From the NCBI GenBank assembly GCA_002794785.1, contig NBBA01000004.1, forward strand, positions 496,001 through 560,000: 64,000 bases of DNA, in the 5' to 3' direction. The position numbers and the translations under genes are program-made. Positions 59,817-64,000 of the stretch are shown piece after piece; positions within the stretch are counted from its first letter, which is position 1; each line of letters opens with the position of its first letter. This DNA comes from Coniferiporia sulphurascens (taxonomy: Eukaryota; Basidiomycota; Agaricomycetes; Hymenochaetales; Hymenochaetaceae). The notes below the pieces were generated by a model. It ran no database searches. It was not told the origin of the DNA and worked only from the letters and a program-made list of their open reading frames with translations.

Positions 59817-62800
59817 TCAACTGTGCGTCGAGGGGCCAGGTACGCCCTGGTATGCATGTGGTACAGGCCGCCAACCACCCTCATTTATCTGTACCAGGGT
59901 CAGCGATGTTCGCGCAAAGGGCGTATCAAATACTCACTTTGTTTAAATGCGGCTGCATGTGGGCCTTCGTAACTACAGGATCCTTCTCCTCCAATACGTA
60001 TGACTCTTGCGAGGGCTGACATCCAATCGTGCCAATTGGCTGGTACGTTTGCTGCACCGCGCCCTGCTGTTGTCCCTGTACCTGGTCCTGCTCGGTCATT
60101 GGAAGTCCGACGGGATTTTCCGGGTCCATCGGCCAGAACCACCCAGCAGGCACATGCGCGAGTGCTTTGCCTTGATTGTCGGTAGAGCCGCCGGCATTCA
60201 TGTATGGTCCAGAAAATGAGGCGCGTGCGTGCTTTGGAGACAAATGGGCGCCCATGGATAGCGACATTGAACCCACTGTTGGACTACTCGCTTCCCAATC
60301 TTCCTCAGGAATGAGGACGGGCATGCCAGAGCGCTTGACATCACTGAAATTGAGTTCTAACACCTTTTCCGCAAGTTTCTCGATGAGCGGATGGCCGCCA
60401 TTCATGTCCTTCCGCTCCCATCGCCAACGGAAACGCGGGAGCATGTCAAGCGCATACCATATATCTTCAACAGCAACCTCGCGCGGAAGACGATCGCAGT
60501 TGGACATCTGCCCATAAAGTATGACCATTGCGGCGATGTGCAGTGGAATAGGCGACGTGAAAAAGGCAATGTCGGGGAATTTGATGAGCGTGTAGTGGAT
60601 AACAATGATATTATGAGATGCGACAATTGCTGTTGACGAAAAGTTAGAAACGGAAATGTGTCGTAAATAGTGTGTTGTTGCATTACTCACCATCGGTTAA
60701 AGCTTTCAGTCTTTGTGGGTAAGGAAGATCCTGCGAGCTGAATAGGGCTCGTAGCAATAGTATCCTTGCAATACCGAGCTTCAATAATGTCAGGCCTTGG
60801 TCCTCAGTAATATTCTGAACCAGCTTTCTTTTCTCCTCTATATTCCAGTTCTGCGTTCCTCCGAAGAAGTTAGAGTAGCTTTCGGGCAGTCCCTTACGGA
60901 ATTCAACCATATTCTTAATAATGCGAGTTGCGTGTCGCATGATCGCTTCTTGAGTGTGTCGCGTTGGCGAGTAAAGCGCATTAACAATGTCGGCCTGGAT
61001 ATCTGCAACCGGAGCAGAGAGGAAGAAATGCTCAGAGAAATCGACGAGCTTGCCGCGCGAGGGATGTGAAGTGCTGGTGTCAGCCGGAGCAATCGCTAGT
61101 GGACGACCAAGAAGGAGGGAGGTGCCTCGGTCATGGATCATAACAATAGTCCATAGCCTAATTCGCAATTGACACTCGGATTCAGTAAATGTTTGACCTT
61201 GTTGGAATGGATCGTGATGGAGGCCGAGCTCTATGGCGACGCGGACAAGACTTCCAACCAAACGCCAGAGTGAACGTTGTTGACGCTGATGTACTATGAG
61301 TCATGTTAAAGGGCATGTAGACTGATAGCACATACCTCTGTGTACAAGTACCAATGCAGGAGGATCAGTGATTGAAGACTACTTATCGTCATCCTTAGGT
61401 CGGGCTTGACGGCCAATGCACGCTCGAATAACTCTTCATGATCAGGCCAGCCGGGCGCCAGGACATTCTCCATATTCAAACTTGGCGATTCCTCCAGTGT
61501 ATTTCCAGCTGCCTTATTATGCTCGCTCATCGTTCCAAGCGCCAAGACAAGATAAACGTTGCACAAAAAGCCAGGGTCATAAGTGACTGGCTGCCGTTCG
61601 TATAAGGCATTTAAATCCCTCTCAAAGTCGTTCTTGAGCAGAACGGGGCGATGGTAATTGAGTTTGGTGAAGTAGACATCAACTATGAGCATAGTCATCG
61701 CGCGGTTTTCCGGGAGCCAGACATCGACGTCGCGGACGCGCGAACCGTGGTGATTGGTACTGACGTACTTCATGTGAACGTTGATCCAGTGTTTCGCATC
61801 CTTGGGTGGCGAAGTTTCAGTCAAGTCGCGATCACGGCCTGAGGAGAGACCCCCTGAGCCTACGGCGAGGTCTTCCATTTCCGCGCCGGCGGGGACACTA
61901 TCAATCCTCGCTTCAGTAACGATGTGCTCGGAGACACCGAAGTTCTTAGCAAGCGCTTGAGCATTCGACATATCATTTGCCTTGGGGTCCTGTCCTTTGA
62001 TGTTCATGTCAAGACGAAGATGTGGTGGCGGCGGCGGCGGCTGAACGTGGTGCTGGAAAGCAGGGAGTATGCGCGGGTCGTACATTCCTGCTGGTGGCAT
62101 TCCCATGGGAGGATAGGGCCCGCCCGGGGGGGCGTGCGGGTAGCCTGGAGGGGGAACACCCATTGGCGGGTAGCCAGGGTGCATCATGTGCGGTGGAGGA
62201 TAAGGGTAGCCGCCCTTTGGACCCAATGGACCGTCGTGATAAGGCCTGTGGTCGCCATTGTTGAGGTGCGATTGAAAATCGACTATTTCGTCGGAAGATT
62301 GTTCAATCTCGATGCCCTCACGAGTGAGGATGTTGTCGAGGTCGTCGAGGGAAAAGCCCGGGATGTGCCTACGGAGGAGAGCTTGACACTGGATAAGCTG
62401 GCGCTCGATCTTCTCTACATGGCCGCGAGGGGTGAGTGTTTTCCTGTGCCGGTCTTCTTGATTGCACTGGACGCCCGCCGTTGCGCAAGCTGTGCAACGC
62501 GGGTGCTTCGAGTCGCACTGTTTGGTGGCTCGAGTTAGGGAGTTTGCCGTCGGTCAGAACCGACGGCACTTGCCTTGATTTTCTTGCTCCTGCATCGCGC
62601 ACACGCCTCATGCGACCGCCGAAGTCGTCGCGGCTCACTTGAGCCTGGCGTATCCTCATTCTCCACACCGCCCTTCTTGCGCTTGCGGTTGCCTCCTGCG
62701 CCGTTCGCGGACTGTTGGCTGCCGTCATGTTGCGGCGTGCTCGGGGACTGCTGTTGTTGGTGCTGTTGGTGCTGATGCTGCTGCTGCTGTTCCATGGCGA

Positions 62801-62855
62801 GCGCTGACGATATGGATGGCGCGATGTTGAGGTCTGGCCGACCTGGATGAGCCAT
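59817..62855 (-). CDS. Zn2Cys6 transcription factor with fungal-specific TF domain
   Basis: Five exons, 62855-62574, 62517-61336, 61285-60691, 60629-59938 and 59888-59817, give 940 residues. A Gln/His-rich N-terminus is followed by the binuclear cluster C-x2-C-x6-C-x6-C-x2-C-x6-C (ACARCRSKKIK, then CDSKHPRC and CNQ) at residues about 85-112 and a coiled-coil-like linker (HVEKIERQLIQCQALLRR) for dimerisation. A Gly/Pro/Met-rich low-complexity region follows. The fungal_trans regulatory domain covers about residues 300-680 (WLPENRAMTMLIVDVYF, SLWRLVGSLVRVAIELGLH, RLWTIVMIHDRG). The first intron is GC-AG and lies inside the zinc cluster. Target genes unknown. Confidence 0.9.
62518..62573 (-). 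other. GC-AG intron with hairpin inside the zinc-cluster code
   Basis: 56-bp intron; donor AAG/GCAAGT, acceptor ACAG. Directly behind the donor lies a perfect 9-bp stem, TGCCGTCGG...CCGACGGCA, with a short loop. Retention would truncate the protein within the zinc cluster. Confidence 0.8.
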
Positions 62856-63031
62856 GGTCTGGAATGCCTGTGAACGACGAGGGCCGGCGTCGGGTGCTGG
62901 GCAGCGGGTCGGGAGGCGAGGACAGAGGGGCTATTTGCGCCCTGTTTGCTCAGGGTGGCGTTTACTAATAAAGTTGACAAGCAAAATTACTTACCGGGTA
63001 ATACACTTGGCCTTGCATAGTGCAAGTGCAT
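62856..63031. promoter_or_regulatory. divergent promoter of the Zn2Cys6 regulator and the CobW-type gene
   Basis: 176 bp separate two outward-facing ATGs (62855 minus, 63032 plus), so a shared or overlapping promoter is likely. No specific operator is recognised. Confidence 0.5.
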
Positions 63032-64000
63032 ATGGCCGACGCCGTCCCCGTTACCGTCTTCACTGGCTTTCTGGGTTCTGGAAAGACAACCCTCATCCTC
63101 AGTCTACTCCCTTTTCTCAACAAGGCCGGATACAAGGCCTGTTTGCTCAAGAACGAGTTCGGCGATGTCCAGGTCGACAGCCAGCTCGCCAGCCAGTCTT
63201 CGCTCGCGGGTGTCAGCGAAATATTAAACGGCTGCATGTACGTTTATTCTTGCTTCGCAGACAGTATCCGGTCTCAAAGCCAACGCATGTCACAGGTGCT
63301 GTGTCCTTGTCGGTCAGATGAAGACTGCTCTGCTCGAAATAAAGGGTATTTTTCTTCCCGAAATTATGCACTTTGGCGATCTGTGCACTTAAGCAGATCC
63401 AGACAAGTTCAAGCCGGACCGCATATTCGTAGAGACTTCGTAAGTCTCTTCCCTGTTATGCTTTGATTTATTTTCTTTGTTTTCTAAGGGGTCATCCAGT
63501 GGGTCGGCATTCCCCGCTACCCTCGCCTTCCAGATCCGCGAACTTGAGCGGGAAACGAACGGCGGGTTTAAGTTGGATGCCATCGTTACTGTCGTCGACG
63601 CGGAGAACTTTGCCGGCTACGAAGATACAAGCCCTACCGCCCGCATGCAGGCTAGTTACTCCGATCTCATACTGATTGTATGCAAAAGCCGTTTGCTCCC
63701 GTCATCTGCCAGTCTCACTACATTGTTCCCGTGCAGAATAAATGGGAGCATACGTCGGAGCGTCAACTTGACATCGTGATGGATCATTTGCACACCCTGA
63801 ACGATCTAACCCCGAAAATCAAATGTAACGGACGAAAAGGCGTAGATCCGCGCCTCATTTTTGGCCTAGACACCAAACTCTTCAGCGATCCAACGCAATT
63901 TCCGCGGGGCGACGTCACTCACAATGATGAAGTACAGACGCTAACAGTTTGGAGGGGCTTTTCGGGGTCAGCGGCGGGAGACTTATGCGGTTGTGATTGC
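63032..64000 (+). CDS. CobW/P47K-domain G3E GTPase, ZNG1-like zinc metallochaperone (partial)
   Basis: The 3' end lies beyond the window. Exons so far: 63032-63237, 63296-63345, 63397-63439, 63499-63677 and 63737-64000 or beyond. Walker A is GFLGSGKTT; the metal-binding CxCC motif GCMCC is reassembled across intron 1. VETSGSA (with the acceptor at 63498), VTVVDAENF and the base-recognition-like NKWE follow. ZNG1 proteins use GTP to hand zinc to methionine aminopeptidase; other COG0523 members serve nitrile hydratase or cobalamin enzymes, so the metal and client here are inferred. The start ATG 63032 is the first in frame. Confidence 0.88.

Overview
This window is nuclear DNA of a filamentous basidiomycete, very probably an Agaricomycete. 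Genes are split by many short introns (mostly 45-60 bp). The proteins are fungal: a Zn2Cys6 regulator with a fungal-specific transcription factor domain, an RS-tailed cyclophilin, eIF4B, Dbp2 and a Rap-type GTPase. The transposons are a LINE, a Ty1/copia element, a solo LTR and a TA-target MITE. I saw no rRNA, tRNA or CRISPR array. The gene models below were spliced by hand, checking phase across every intron.

0-10.8 kb: three tandem, intact copies of an S9 serine peptidase gene, each with the same six-exon structure, including a 10-nt microexon. They look like a mosaic family shuffled by gene conversion. 10.8-15 kb: small minus-strand genes (F-box/ankyrin protein, a basic hypothetical protein, a DUF6924-like protein).

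16.4-27.8 kb: a dense housekeeping block. It holds eIF4B, a cyclophilin with an RS-like tail, a Rap/Rsr1-like GTPase, the DEAD-box helicase Dbp2 with one conspicuously long 3' intron, and a CRIB-motif (Cdc42/Rac effector) protein. 27.8-32.4 kb: repeat-rich spacer and a decayed protein kinase gene with several stops and a frameshift.

32.4-41.2 kb: one 8.75-kb non-LTR retrotransposon (minus strand) with a poly(A) end and a 14-bp target duplication. It carries three ORFs, and a 1,474-bp solo LTR (5-bp duplication) interrupts the first. 41.6-44.3 kb: an unassigned 406-aa ORF and an adenosine/N6-methyl-AMP deaminase-like gene, transcribed divergently.

44.6-57.5 kb: a tandem family of five small, apparently secreted and GPI-anchored proteins of unknown function. 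Copies 1, 3 and 4 are intact, copy 2 has a nonsense codon, and copy 5 is split in its signal-peptide exon by a young 5.4-kb copia element. That element has unusual LTR termini and a gag-pol frame interrupted only by TGA. A 669-bp MITE sits between copies 2 and 3.

59.8-64 kb: a 940-aa Zn2Cys6 regulator whose zinc cluster is split by a GC-AG intron containing a strong hairpin, divergent from a CobW/ZNG1-type zinc GTPase gene that runs off the window.
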